In this document: in pieces, positions 48,716 through 61,608 of the stretch | Numbering within the stretch: the first letter of the stretch is position 1 | Layout: each line of letters begins with the position of its first letter | Assembly (NCBI GenBank): GCA_037957365.1 | Contig: JARHVA010000122.1 | Location: 6,291,501 to 6,355,500, forward strand | DNA: 64,000 nt | Reading direction: 5' to 3' | Source: Torreya grandis | Lineage: Eukaryota > Streptophyta > Pinopsida > Cupressales > Taxaceae | The notes under the pieces: model-generated | The model's database searches: none | Told to the model about the DNA's origin: nothing | What the model saw: the letters and a program-made list of their open reading frames with translations, nothing else | Made by a program: the position numbers and the translations under genes

Positions 48716-49690
48716 CCCCCTTAGTCTACTTAGTGTTGTTGATGATGAGTTATTTATCATTGTAATTTTGGAATCATTGTAATCTTGACATAACTCATGA
48801 ATGTAATAGAAAGAAACCTATGTTGATGAAATGTTTGTGTTTATTTGTATATGGTTATAATGGAGTTGATATTATTTATTATCAGTTTATGATAACTTCC
48901 TTTTTATTTTGTTAGTTAAGTGATGAACAAATAAGTTGAGTTAGATACAAAACTAAAGATGACTTTAGGAATAAGTGCTTGTTCGATAGAGTGAGCACTA
49001 CAAATATTTGTGTATTATTATATGAAGATTTCTTTTTAGAATTGCCCATTCACCTTCATGATTGACTTTCAACATATGCACAAGCCCAGTCGAGAAATTA
49101 CAAATAGAATATCACCTAGTCAGTAGAGTGTCAATTGACCTTAGTAAGATTCAGATCACCTTGGATGTGTGCAATGGATGTTTAGTGGTGATGAACCTTA
49201 AATAGTTATATTTAAGAATACACAGTATCAACATACTCCTATCCATAGGAAGCCGTGTTTCACTTCCTCTAAGAGCTATATGGAAGGTATCTCAAACATT
49301 TTTCACTTGATATTAAGAATCTTATAGTGGATTATAGACTTAAAAACTTCTCCATGTATATCTAAACTCTTTATCACATGATAAGCTCTAGTTAATGGGG
49401 AAATGAAGGGGCACACAATGATATAATATTGTTGGTTCAACATGGCATGTAGTTAATGGGAGTTTCAAAAGTGTAAGTATGATGAGGCTAGGTGAAGGTT
49501 TATGATTGGAAGTGATATAGGGAGGGGTCAAGAGGATTCAGGATGTGTTTTAAGGGTCTATGGGGAGGTTAAAAGGTAAAGCAAAGATTCCCTAACCACA
49601 AGACCACACCTAATGCCAGTACAAGTATGCATGGGAGAAACAAGTTAGGCACTGGTGACTAAAGAACCCAATATGGATAGGCCCAATTCC
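48716..49690 (+). other. Region upstream of G2 gag, LTR end and leader not resolved
   Basis: The 5' LTR end, primer site and leader of G2 should lie here. I could not recognise a primer site or an LTR terminus, and found no matching copy in 62371-64000. Confidence 0.4.
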
Positions 49691-49971
49691 CCACCCATAG
49701 TGCATGTTAATGCTATTGAGTTAGATGACATTATTTTACATAATTAGGATATAGGTAGTGTAGAATCAAATATTGAACCTATTAGAGATACATTTTAAGA
49801 ACAAGACCAAGATAGTAGTTTTTTATTAATTTCTTTCCCATTACAAGACAATTATATGGCTTAGTTTAGAATGCCTAGTGGACCAAGAATATCTAGTGGG
49901 TAGGCCTATCCATAGTTAATCAACCTACTTCTACACCCAACATATCAAGGGTTTTTGTTACTATAGGAGTT

Positions 49972-51190
49972 ATGAGAGATGGTAACACTAGTGGTTTGGC
50001 TAGAGGATCTAGAGGTGGTGTAGGAGGAATTGGTGGACCTCCCCCACAAAGTCCAAGTGGAACTACAAGTGCATCACAAAAAGTTCCATTGCCATTACCT
50101 CATCCACCCACTATTTATTATGAGATGATGCTCTATTTACCTGAGTATCGTGATGTGGAAAATGTAGCAAAAAAGGTTGACAAGTGTGAACTTATATGGT
50201 GAGCACATGGCATTACATCTATTAAACGAAAGGAAACTCAATTTTCCACTACTCTTTTAGACCGTACACACAAGTGGTACTATAATTTTGATTTACAACA
50301 AGATTTGGTGAATTAGAAAAAATTGAAGGTAAATTTTCTCTAGGATTGTGATATCTCAGAGTTTGAATAACTAAGCATTGCTACCCTAAAGGACATTAAT
50401 CAAGAACTAAGAGTGTGCATGATTATGATGCATATTTTAATACACTTATTTCTAAGCTTTCTTTTGAGATAAATATAACTCAGCATTCCTAGTGGTTCAT
50501 AGGAGGATTTTTTGCTTCACTTATGATGCACCCTATCCTAGAAAACCTTCACTAACCCGAATGAGGCCTTGGAAGTTGTCCTTCATGCCAAAGCCATTAA
50601 AAGCATAAGCACATGGATTAATACCTTTATGGAGGCTCAAATTGATACTATGGCATCTTAACTATAAAATCTCACCATAAATGGTACTCATGATACTCTC
50701 AATGGTTGTGGTGTGTTGACTATGAAGTTGAAGGTCACAATAGGAATAATTACCCCAAAAAGAGTATACGCATCATGGTAAAGAAATCCTATGAGATTTT
50801 ATAGGAATACCATGATGTGAGGGATTTCCCCCTACTTTAGTGCATTACACAATCAAAGGTATCCTCATATTTTAAAATTTGAGGTTCATATACTCATGAT
50901 ACCAATGATTTTTGCCTTATTAGTGAGATTCATGAGGTGAACACACATGGTACTCATCAGACTTATGTTTCCAATAACTATGACAATTATGGAGGTTGGT
51001 CTTATAGAGGTCACAACCCTAGATGTGGAGGTGGTCATTTTCCACCTAGAACCTGTTATAAGTGAGCTTCTTTAGAGAAAAAGGTTTCTAACAGGACTAT
51101 CTAGTATATCCCACATGTGTTTTTTGTAAGAATGATCATCATTTGGAGGAATGCATAGACTTGTATACCACCTTCAAAAAAGAGAAAAAT
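49972..51190 (+). pseudogene. G2 Gag with zinc knuckle (decayed)
   Basis: An open frame at 49972-50202 has a glycine-rich start (SRGGVGGIGGPPPQSPSG). Further on, ETQFSTTLLDRTHKWYYNF (about 50230-50290) matches the Gag core (F.TTL...A..WY). A zinc knuckle lies at 51116-51155, reading CVFCKNDHHLEEC, close to CX2CX4HX4C with one residue shifted. Between them the frame is broken many times. Gag would bind and package the element RNA. No start codon can be chosen with confidence. Confidence 0.7.
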
Positions 51191-51649
51191 GTAAAAGTTT
51201 CTATAATGATACAAATTGAAATGACTCAATGGAGACCACACCCTACTACTCTGACTGGTCCCTTGGTCAACATTACTACATAAAGTGGTGATTCATCCCA
51301 ATCCATGTCAAACCAAACTATTGATAAGGTTCAACAGGAGGAACCTTGTGTGACTCGTTATCTAGATGATCAACAATTGAAGGAAGTATTACATGACATA
51401 ATGAATTTGGTGCATGAGCTACAAGGAAAGATTTAGTTCCTCAAAGATAGAGATGTTATGACACACATTGAAATGAAAAAAGCTATAGATATTTAAGATT
51501 CAATGCATGATGAGTTCCATGAGTTATGAATATGACTCCTTGACAAAGACATTTTTCCCTTTTTATGAAATTGGATAAGTCATCAAACACCTATGCCTAT
51601 AAAATATCATCAGTTGAAACATGCATGGTGATAAGAGAATTATATCCAG

Positions 51650-51960
51650 CCTAGTACATATGGTAAAATAGAAATCTTGGTAGATGTTTATATTGATGGA
51701 TGGTTCATTTAGGATATCCTAGTTGATATTGACACTAAGGTAAATATAATCACTAAAGGTTCTTGGAGGAAAATGGCAAGCCCTAAAAATTTTGGCCCTC
51801 TCCTCATGTATTTTCATGGCTAATAAGACTCGTGCACTACCTATTAGAGTTATTAAAGATGCCATCATGGATATTTTAGGTGTCACTTTCAAATCTAACT
51901 TTGAAGTGATTAAGTTGGTTGAAGCTGATAATTTTCCATCTCTCTTGGGTCATCCTTAAT
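51650..51960 (+). pseudogene. G2 protease remnant
   Basis: Around 51690-51770 one frame reads YIDGWFI, then ILVDIDTKVNIITKGSWRKM. This fits the retropepsin start (VLIDSGS.VNII...) with DID in place of DSG, so the active site is lost. A frame with SFISLGSSL-like residues continues. It lies between the zinc knuckle and RT as expected. It was identified from one motif plus position. Confidence 0.6.
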
Positions 51961-53129
51961 GTTATGTGAACAATGTTGACTTGTGCTTCAAAAAGCATTA
52001 CATCATCTTTCAGAATGATGATCAATGCATCATAATCCCCTTAGACCATGCTCAAGGACCTAATTTTATTGAGCTATTTAATGTTGATAAGGACATTAAT
52101 CATAACTAAAATGTCACACCTTGGGGAACTAAATGCCTTGACCCTAGTCCAAATGGCATATTACATTAGGTAGATGCACCATCTATCTCTAACACTACCA
52201 ATAATGCTTGTGACTATTGGGCTCATGGTGAGTATGATCTTACTATAATAATTTATGGTTTTATTGGTAGTTAATAGGATGCTCCATGAAATCAACCTAA
52301 ATTCCATAAATTTATTCACTTTATTGATGGATGTATTATGGTTTCACCACCCATGTGCTTAGATGAATCTCCTAGATTTCACGGTCAGATGGAAGTCTAA
52401 GAGTATGTGCATTGATTAGAAGCTTTCTATGGGTTTGAATATGAATGGATATATGTGATTATCCATATTTTTTATGGAACAACTACTCAGAGGTGAACTC
52501 ACCATCATAATTTACTCACCTAGGATTGAGTTTGCTCTACTATGCACCATCATTTTCATCATGATAAATGCATTTACAACGCATTATTTTATGATTGAAT
52601 TAGAGCTCTAGAAGCTCATATCAAGGCCTAAAAAAACATGTGGAAAGTGTATTAGACATTTTTGCCTAAGTATCTATGGGTTCATGCATTCTATGGTACT
52701 CTACGTACCTAGGCTAGATCATGGTATGTACATGAAGAATGACACATGGAGATAGATTATTGGTGTATCCTTAAAGGTAATATTATTATGATGTTATTTT
52801 AATCATCTCCTCGAATGGATTTATGCCTCATCTTACAATCTATGCATTAGGCTATTATAGGTGATCTAAAGTCAGTCGAAGACCACATCAGATATATACA
52901 TGGTGTGCAAGAGGATAGCTTGAACATTTTCCAAGAACATGATATGGAAGCATCATCTCCTCCATCGCTTGAATCTCAACTAAAACATGTATTAAGAGAA
53001 CAAATTCAAAAAGGAAAATAGAAAGTTATGTACCAGTTTGATGAAGGTATTAATTCTGACCTATCAAATCTATCTATTGATCACTTGGATTTGCCTACTA
53101 AGTATAGAGCAATCAATATCTAAGACACC
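51961..53129 (+). other. G2 region between protease and RT
   Basis: About 1.2 kb with no recognised domain. Near 53040-53170 one frame reads INSDLSNLSIDHLDLPTKY and leads into the RT linker, so this was coding. The earlier part is too decayed to read. Confidence 0.45.
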
Positions 53130-53960
53130 ATATAGAATGACTATCATCCATATTTAGAGTCCCATCAGACAATCTAATGTAATATTGGCATAAAATATGC
53201 ACCTAAGATGGCCATTATGGGGAATTATTGGTCCAATACAGATATATCTAAAGCTTTTGAGCTATTAAAGGAGTATCAATACATTTTTCCATGTAATTAC
53301 ACCAAGATGAAAGGAGTGTACTCTTTATTAGGTAAAAATCACATCAAGTTGGTAGAGGGTGCTCGACCTACTAGAAAGAGACCTTATCATATGAATTCCA
53401 ACTTGCATGCTCTGGTCAAGGAAGAGATTTAAAGTATATTACATTTTGGAGTTATCACTCCTATTTATGAGTCTGATTAGTTGAGTCCCATGATCATCAT
53501 TATCAATAATCATGGTCATATTTGTTTTTGTGTTGACTACAAGTACTCAATTTTGATTAACTAATGGACCCCTTTTCAACACCCTTCACTGAGGAGATCT
53601 TAGAAGGAGTTTTTAGGTGCAAGATTTATACATTCATTAATGGTTTCCCTGGATATCAATAGGTCCAAATCATAGAAGAAGATAAATCAAAGACCACCTT
53701 TACAACTGAATGGGGTTCATTCACTTACAACATGATGCCATTTGGGTTGTATAATGCTCTTGTTGTGTCCTCATGGATTGCGATCAAGGATTTCAAAGGT
53801 TTTATTCATAAATTCCTTCAATTGTACTTGGATTATTAGATCATATATGATTTAGTGTAGGACCATTGTGTTAATCTTTGCCTTATGCTTGAGCACTGTC
53901 AGAACCTTTAGATTTCCTTAAATCTAAAGAAATGTGTTTTTCCTACCCTGTTTGGAATTT
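53130..53960 (+). pseudogene. G2 reverse transcriptase (decayed)
   Basis: The open frame 53208-53432 reads LLKEYQYIFPCNYTKMKGV, then EGARPTRKRPYHMNSNLHAL, the start of Ty3/Gypsy RT. It continues through a stop as LHFGVITPIYESD, and after frame changes FCVDYK, then TTEWGSFTYNMMPFGLYNA (about 53700-53760). The catalytic loop near 53828 reads LYLDY followed by a stop, where the family has YLDD, so a metal-binding Asp is lost. Residues about 53930-53970 (LNLKKCVFPTLFGILLGYV) close the domain. The order and spacing to RNase H are normal. Confidence 0.83.
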
Positions 53961-53989
53961 TATTAGGTTATGTTATTTATCATGATGGA

Positions 53990-54560
53990 CTCTTGGTGGA
54001 TCTGACAAATATTATATTTATTCTTTTCCTTCCAATTTCAACCACTTAGGAGAGGTTTGTGCCTTCCTAGGACACACATGATACTATCAAAAGTTCATTT
54101 TGGATTATGCTAAGATTATTTCACCTCTATAGGAACTGATTAAATAGAATGGTCAATTCATCTAGACTGATGCTCACTAATAGGCATACATCACACTCAA
54201 GGACATGCTAATTATTCCCCCATTCTCTAGTTTTTAGACTACACAAAGCCCTTTCATGGGCATGTTGATGCTTCAAGCATGGTAGTAGGCACTATCCTTA
54301 ATCAACCTAGTGAGGGAAATCTTGATCATCCTATCTACTTTGTTAATCAAAAGCTCATTCTAACTAAACAAAATTATTTGAATATAAAAAATGAAGCCTT
54401 GTCCATGGTATACGCACTTTAAATTTTTTGTCAATATTTTTTAGTCACCCCATTCATTTTCTTTATGGACCATGAAACACTGAAATACCTATAGAATAAG
54501 TTAGTCTTGCATGGGTGCATTTGCTAGTGTATTATAATTTTTTAATAATTATAATTTTTG
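53990..54560 (+). pseudogene. G2 RNase H (decayed)
   Basis: Pieces in shifting frames include CAFLGHTCYYQKFI (about 54060), the connection region; a substrate-core stretch near 54240-54310 resembling PF..HVDAS....G..L.Q; and the segment around 54400-54450 where the typical YT.TEKE.LA..YA..KFR-like motif can be read with changes (NEALSMVYAL). Stops are frequent. It lies directly after RT, as in Ty3/Gypsy. Confidence 0.7.
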
Positions 54561-54599
54561 GTAATGGTGAAACTAGGTAAGGTTGATTATGGAATGAAT

Positions 54600-55130
54600 C
54601 ACTTATCATGCATTAAATCTAGTGAACTATCATGTGCCATTAAGGATGACTTACCTGATATGAATATTTTCTAAGTCATACACATACGTGAAAAATTGGA
54701 GGATATCATCACTTTTCTTAAAACAAGTTTAACACTAGTGCACCTCAGCACTCAAGAGAAGAGGCAATTGGTTGTTCATGTTTCTCCCTTCTTATCATTG
54801 GGGGTGCATTTTATAAGCTTGGATGAGATATTTTTTTATGCCACTGCATCATGCATCATGAGTGCATTGAGGTTCTTTAGGAGGTTCATGATTGTGTCAA
54901 TGAAGGACATTATGTCAATGATGCTACAACATGAAATATTCTATTAGTTAGGTTGTGGTGGCCTACTTTGTTTAAAGATGTTTAAGATTACATGCACCAA
55001 TGTGAATATCTATTAGTGCATGGTTAAACTAAATCAAAGGGATGGTATGCCCCTTCATCTAATCCTAGCACATAAACCCTTTGATAAATGTGGTTTTTTT
55101 TTTGGCTCCATTACTCTAGTAGGTAGGCAT
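54600..55130 (+). pseudogene. G2 integrase, N-terminal part
   Basis: It starts with MNHLSC-like residues after RNase H, then worn zinc-binding sequence near 54940-55020 (VVVAYF, LFKDV and DYMHQCEY in frame, resembling Y.WPTLFKD...Y...C..C). It ends near 55110 with PFDKCG and GSITLVGR, the start of the catalytic core. G3 cuts the gene here. The open frame 54696-54947 is in a different frame and is probably a by-product. Confidence 0.7.
55126..55130. repeat. G3 target duplication, left copy (GGCAT)
   Basis: Pairs with GGCAA at 61609-61613, one mismatch. It marks the G3 insertion into the G2 integrase. Confidence 0.78.
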
Positions 55131-55521
55131 TGTGAGGATATTTCCTAAACAAATTAGCATATAATCACAAATACATGAATTAAACTACAAAAAATAAGAA
55201 ATATATTGAATGAAAAAAATAGAACTAAATTACAATAGCAGAATTGTAGAATTGTTAGCCTCTTCTATGGGGCAACCTCCTTTGAGTAAGCTCAATTTAA
55301 TACAATTCATAAATTTCTTCATACTAGACTAAGCTCCTATTTAAATTAATATATAACTAAATAATTACTCCTCCCCATGAATGTCCAATTAGTATACTAT
55401 TACACAATTACATTTTACTATTATAATGAGCTTGAGGGATGACTTACAAAGCATATGCATCTATATCCTTTTATTAAATAAACAAACTACAAACATATGA
55501 TTAGGACAAAGGGTCCTAACA
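55131..55521 (-). repeat. G3 3' LTR (391 bp)
   Basis: On the plus strand it begins TGTGAGGAT and ends GGTCCTAACA. It aligns with 61227-61608 throughout. On the minus strand the polypurine tract directly precedes it. Confidence 0.9.
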
Positions 55522-55538
55522 TGCCCTCCCCCTTAAAA
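55522..55538 (-). other. G3 polypurine tract
   Basis: The minus strand reads AAGGGGGAGGGCA just before the LTR start, well preserved. Confidence 0.87.
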
Positions 55539-58500
55539 TTTTTGACCTCAAAGCTTGAAGTGAGGAAACTATTATTGAATAGAAAGAAGAGGCTCCCAAG
55601 TCACATCTTCTTGGGGCATCCCTTGCCACTAGATGAGAACTTTAGTGATGACTCGATTGTGGAGGGAGTGAGAGCGCTTATAGATGATAGACTCAGGTTG
55701 TAAAATGAAATACCCTTCTACATCAAGTTTAGGAAGCATTATCTGAGTGTTAACATTGCATCTAAATACTTTCTTTAAGCAAGAGACATGAAAAATAGGG
55801 TGCACACATGACGAAGGTGGTAGTTCCAACTTGTAGGTGACAGGTCCAATTTTATGGAGAATTTTATAAGGCCCATAAAATTTTGGAGCTAATTTATAAT
55901 ATACTTTGAGCTTCAAGGAGGATTACTTTTAAGGTTGAAGATGAAGAAAAACCATATCTCCAATTTGAAAGGATTACTCAAAGTGGTGTTGTTATGCCTA
56001 TTGCTTCATGTGATTTTGTGCCATGTGAAGATTATCCTTGAGGAGGCAAAGGATATTATCATGGGTATTGAGGGTAGAATCAATAGCTTGGATGGTAGAG
56101 CTTCCTAGTAAATATGAAATAAGAGAAGGTGGTTTTTTACCATAAACAACCTCATATGGGGTGAGTTTGGTAGTTGTGTGGTAGGAGGTGTTGTACCTCA
56201 ATTCTGTAAGAGTTAACCATTTTATCCACCGATGTTGTTGCTCAGTGAAAAAATAATGAAGATAGGTTTCCAAACACTTATTGACAATCTTGGTCTGGTG
56301 ATCAGTCTATGGATAATATCCCAAGCTCATTTTTAAATGTGTATCTAGACACTTGAAGAGTTCCTACCAAAAATGGCTTGTGAAGGTAGGATCTTGATCT
56401 AAAACAATAGAGGTAGGAACACCATGGAATCTAAATATTTGAGCAATACTAGAAGCAGTGTAGGGATGGGCTAGAGCATAGAAATGAGCATATTTGGAAA
56501 GGTGATCAACTTCAACAAGAATCACTGATTTACCTCTAGATTTTAGGAGACCCTCAATAAAATATAAGGAAATGTCTATCCAAATATGTGTTGTAATTGG
56601 AAGTGGTTGGATTAGACTAGGTGGATTGACTATCTCACCTTTGTTGCATTAGCAAATATTACATTCAACAATAAATGTTTTGATATCTTGCTTAATTCTA
56701 GCCCAAAAGAAATTACAATGAACCCGCTCATATGTTTTTAGGAACCCAAAGTGTCTAACTAAAGGGGAAACATGCATCTCCTATAAAATATCATGTTTGA
56801 ACTTGGATCCTACTATCAACAAAAGGTGACCTTTATATTATAATGTCTAGCCATCCCAAGTATAGTGAGGTTTAGCAGATGAATCAATAGATAGTTGAAG
56901 AATGAGTTGTTGGGTTGGGATGTCATTATGCAATTTTTTAAAAATATCATGGATCTATGTGGAAATGGGAATAGAGCTTGCACATAGGCACACTGGGTCT
57001 TCAAACTGGTAAGAGAGAGTATCAACCACCACATTTTCCTTACCTTTTTTATAATTGATCTCATAGTCATACCCCATGAGTTTAGATACCCATTTTTTCT
57101 GATCTAGGGAAGATACCCATTGTTATAAAAATTATTTGAGACTTTGGTGGTTTGTTTTACTATAAAAATGTTAACTAATTAAGTATGGATGCCATTTTTG
57201 AACTACATGGAGAATATCCATCATCTCCTTATCATATGTGGAGCATGTCAAATTATGCCTAGTGAGTGCCTTGCCAGTAAAGGCAATGGGATGATCATGT
57301 TGCATGAGTACCACACTAAGACCCATGCCACATGCATTGCACTCAATCATAAATGGTTATGAGAAATTACGCATGACCAAGATGGGGGTGGTGCACATTA
57401 TTTGTTTGAGGCTATTGAATGTTGTAGCAGATGTAAGTGACCATACAAAGGAGTCTTTCTTCAGCATAGTTATTATTGGAACTACAATTTTTCCATAATC
57501 CTTGACAAATTTCCTATATTACCCTATGAGACCAAGAAATCCCTGTAGACTTTTATGTGTGGAAGGTGTCATCTAGTTTGTCATAGCTTCAATTTTGGTG
57601 GGGTCAACATAAACACCATCATAAGAAACAATATGTCCCAAGTACTCAACTTTTGATTTCCTAAAAGAACATTTAGAATGTTTAGCACATAAGTGATGCA
57701 CACCTATAATTCCCAAAGTTTTATCTAAGTGGTGGAGATGATCCTCTCATGTATGGCTATAGATGAGTATGTCATCAAAGAAGACCAAGATAAACTTCCA
57801 CAAAAATTGATGAAATACTTAGTTCATTAAGATCTAGAATGTGGAGGGGGCATTAGTAAGCCCAAATGGCATGACCAAGAATTCATAATGACCATCATGT
57901 GTGTAAAATGTTTTTTTGGGAATGTCGACATCATGAACATAAATTTGATGATAGCTAAAGCAAAGGTCCAATTTTGAAAAAAATTATGCACCATGTAGTT
58001 CATGAAGGATCTTATCGATGATTAGAATGGGGAATTTGTCTTTGATTGTTATCTTGTTCAAGTCCTGATAGTCAATGTAGAGTCACCAAGAACCATCTTT
58101 ATTATGAATGAGTAAGATCGATGAAGAATAAGGATTAGTGCTGGATCGAATGATGCCTGCTTAGAGAAGGTCATGAACCATATTTTCAATCTCAGCCTTA
58201 TGGTGAAATGGGTAGTGGTAGGGATGAATGTTGGGGGGTTTACTACTAGGGAGAAGTTGAATATGATGGTCTTCAGGTTAGTGAGGTCGTAATCCTATTG
58301 GTTATCTAAAGACAACTAAATGCTTGACCAGAATGTCTTGCAAATCTGAAGGTTGGCTAAAATCCCATGGAGGAGTAGTGTGTAAAGAGAACAAGTGGGA
58401 AATGATGCCATGAGACCCATGTTTAAGAATTTTCTCCATGCAGTGAGAGTTGATAACACTAGTATAGCTAGGAAGAAGGCCTTGTAGAGTGTATTGATGA

Positions 58501-59813
58501 CCATTATTAGTGAACTACATCTATAATTCAAAAAAATCTCAAAGGATGGTGTTAAGAGTGCATAACCATTGGGCACCCAAGACAACATCATATCTACCTA
58601 AGGACAAAACAAAAATGCCTACCCTGAGGTTATAGTCACCTATAAAAATTTGAACATTACAACACTTGCCATTACATGGTAAGGTACCACCATTGGCAAT
58701 CATGAATTCAAAGTTGAAACAAGGGTGTATAAAATAGTTTACTTATTTAGCCAACCAAGGGTTAATGAAGTTATGAGTGCTGCCATAATCGATGAGTATG
58801 GTGAGTGGTTATTTCTTTAAAAACCCTTTGACACACATTGTTTGGGGAGTGGTTACTCCTACCAAAGCATGCACACAAATCTTAGGAGTAGAATTTGAGT
58901 GCTTGAAATTATTAGCTTTTGGTATGATCTCCTCGATGGAATTCTCATAATCTTTTATATCTAGTGGAGAATCAACATCTAGTAGATATAATTTTTACTC
59001 AATGCATTTGTGCCTGTGAACCCATTTATCATCACAATTGTAACAAAGACCTTTTTTACTATCTACACACATTTCATCTCTTGTGAGACCTTTAATGGGG
59101 GTTGTCCTAGTATTGGGCTATTGGAAAGAGGGCTTGGAGGGTGCCCAATTAGAAGTGCGATACTGGGAGGTGATTTTTTCTTCAACAAGCTTTGCAAGAC
59201 CCAAGGTGGCCATCATGGTCCCAGGTTAGAACATCTTGACCTTGGATTGTATGGGCTCTTTGACGTGACTAATAAAATAACTCTTGAAAAAGTCATCGGA
59301 TAACCCTTCAGTGTGATTAGCTAGCTTCTCAAATTCAATTTTATAATCATGAATAGTGCTTGTCTAATGAAGTTTGGTGAGGGCTCTCATAAAATCCTTG
59401 AATGCTAAGGGACAGAACCTATCCAAAATTAGGGATGCAAAATTTTTCCAATCAGGTTCATCATTGGATTTGAGATACCAATAGTACCATTGGAGTGACT
59501 CTAGTTCTAAGTGGAAGGAAGTAATGGGGACTTTGTTGATGTGATAAGTATTATTAAGGTTGAAGTATTGTTTGGCAAAATAAATTAAACCTATTAGGTC
59601 TATACCATTGAACCTTAGAAAGTCCAATTTGGGCCCACATGGTGGGTGGATGAATGAAAAATTATGGTCAAAAGAAGACTCCTGTAATTTATTGAGTAAA
59701 AAGGCATGGGTGTCATTCACTCCATACACCATATCAGCTAAGTTAGTGACCCGAGTTATCAAAGCTACAATTTCTTCCTCCATGATTTTGGTGCCTGCAT
59801 ATGTGACTACCAT
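55533..59813 (-). pseudogene. G3 Gag-Pol polyprotein with chromodomain, one frame, several stops
   Basis: Gag, protease, RT loop and the integrase end all lie in one minus-strand frame over about 4.2 kb, broken by in-frame stops but no net frameshift. Gag (59813 to about 59100) has LELESLQWYYWYLKSNDEP. A zinc knuckle at about 59050-59010 reads CYNCDDKWVHRHKC. Protease near 58800 reads LIDYGSTHNFI, with DYG for the usual DSG. RT carries an intact FFDDILIYS at about 57775. The integrase core includes VPTSIVLDQDPTF; the open frame 56273-55998 holds WLTLTELRYNTSYH and YEVVYGKKPPSLI. The GPY motif (KFYGPYKILHKIGPVTYKL) and a chromodomain ending WQGMPQEDVTWEP close the protein. A chromodomain directs insertion to marked chromatin. 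The first Met at 59813 or 59783 is a plausible start. Confidence 0.88.
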
Positions 59814-61200
59814 AACCTGTGATGATGATTTTTTTTTTGGAAATGGATGGGAAACCTAAATTTAGGACATGTTTAGTAATATTTTTTTTTAATTTGGATA
59901 AAATTAGGTGTAAAGGTATTTGTACTAATTTTTTACATAGTATGAGTATGATTGACAGAGATGAGAACAATTTTGGAAGGTAAAATGTAAAAACTAAAAA
60001 ATTTATCATAGAGGGAAAAAGAAGAAAAAAAGAGAGGTAAACACTGTAAATTGTTTTGAGGCAAATGGACAAAAACTGAAAAAGTTATGATAAAACTTGA
60101 AAAAAGGGAAAATGAGATTTGCAAGAATTTAGAGTGGAATGGGGATATGGGACATCAAGGAAGGAAATGTGGAGAATGTAAGTTATAGGTGTCCTAGTAA
60201 ATTTTGAGAAGTAACGGGGCTATAAATAGGGATATATTGCAACAAAATGAAAATTTCCAAAACTAGTTTCTGGTTTTCTACTACTCTACTGAGGTTTCTG
60301 ATTTCTAATTTCAAGGATGATATTTTGCAGAAAGATGGGCTCAATATGTTCATGTAGTTAAATGTAGGTACTTTTGGGGGTGTTTATTTATGCATTCATC
60401 ATCTATAGTGTAGCCTTGATCTTTTTCCAAATTTTTTGTGCCTGGCATTTCACGTCGAATAAGAAATATTTGAGCAGACCTTGACATACTAATTCATCTA
60501 ATTAAAGATTCCTAATGTTCTGGAGGGTAGCTTGTAAATAATAATAAAATATAGTGCAATTCATCCAATTGATTTCTTTAAGGAGTGAAAGTAGAATAAG
60601 CTTTGATCAGTAATTTTTGACTATCTTGACCAGGCATTCTCTTGTTAAGCTTCCATAGCACCTACTAGTTTTTTGCTATGTCTGGTAGAAATGGGCCCCA
60701 AGTTTGAATAGTTGCCTAAAAGATTTTTTTAAATATCTCTAGCCACTAATTCTATCTAATTAAGTACCACTTTTTAGAAAAAAATTGGCCATGGATTTAC
60801 CTCTTAACAATAGTTCTTGGTTTTCCTCACAGGTGGGAACTATTCAATCAGGAAGGGGTCATTACATGTTTCACTGATAGGTCCTCTCAATGGGCCAACT
60901 ACTTTGGGATTACTATGGTAATCCTCACAATGAGTTTTAGGGCTTTCACCCAAGTGCTTCCTATAGTTATGTAGATAGGTTTTATCCTAATCTAAAATAG
61001 AAGATAAAATCTGAAGCAAAACTCACAATACAGTAGAGCAAAAAATCATGATATTTGATGATGACCTCTTGCTAAAATGAACTGTAGATCTGAACTATCA
61101 CACAAAAGGGCTAGGAATGGATTTATTACCACTTTCTAATCACCAAGGTCTAGTTACAACAAGGTGAGAATATACAGTGGGTAGTAGAGGAAAAAAAATC
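59814..61200 (-). other. G3 leader, non-coding
   Basis: Between primer site and gag. No domain is found on either strand. Frames at 59608 and 59010 (plus) and 59743-60124 (minus) are shadows or incidental. The leader is long for a chromovirus of this size, so a small insertion cannot be excluded. Confidence 0.5.
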
Positions 61201-61210
61201 TCCCTAGAAA

Positions 61211-61224
61211 GCACTCTAATAATA
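61211..61224 (-). other. G3 primer binding site (worn tRNA-Met type)
   Basis: The minus strand reads TATTATTAGAGTGC, a changed TGGTATCAGAGC, two bases inside the LTR at 61227. Confidence 0.6.
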
Positions 61225-61226
61225 GA

Positions 61227-61608
61227 TGTGAGGATCCTTCTTGAATAAATTAGCATATAATCACAAATACATGAAATAAAATATGAAAAATCAACAATAT
61301 ATTGAATGAAAAAAACAACACTGAAATACAATAGTATAATTATAGAATCACTGGCCTCTTCGAGGGGGAAACCTCCTTTGAGCAATCTCAATTCAATAAA
61401 TTTTTAGATGCCTTCATACTAGACTAAGCTCCTATTTAAAGTAATTTATCACTAAATAACTACTACTCCCCATGAATGTGGGATTAATCTACTATTACAT
61501 TCTACTATTATAATGAGCTTGAGGGATGACTTACAAAGCATATGCATCCATATCCTTTTATTAAATAAACAAACTACAAACATATGGTTAGGACAAAGGG
61601 TCCTAATA
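61227..61608 (-). repeat. G3 5' LTR (382 bp)
   Basis: It begins TGTGAGGATCC and ends GGTCCTAATA on the plus strand. It is colinear with 55131-55521. The reverse frames at 61140 and 61452 overlap it by chance. Confidence 0.9.

Larger units (their letters stand above)
55131..61608 (-). mobile_element. G3: Ty3/Gypsy chromovirus, complete but mutated
   Basis: Two LTRs of 391 and 382 bp flank a 5.7-kb interior. On the minus strand, a worn tRNA-Met primer site, a 1.4-kb leader, a single-frame gag-pol with a C-terminal chromodomain, and a strong polypurine tract are all in place. The size (6.5 kb) and short LTRs suit small chromoviruses such as Reina; the lineage is not proven. The insertion in G2 has a 4-of-5 base duplication. 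Confidence 0.88.

Noticed and set aside
52300..53100. Possible host gene exons between G2 protease and RT
   Set aside because: No splice-like structure or host domain. The end of the stretch leads in frame to the RT linker, so it is decayed pol.
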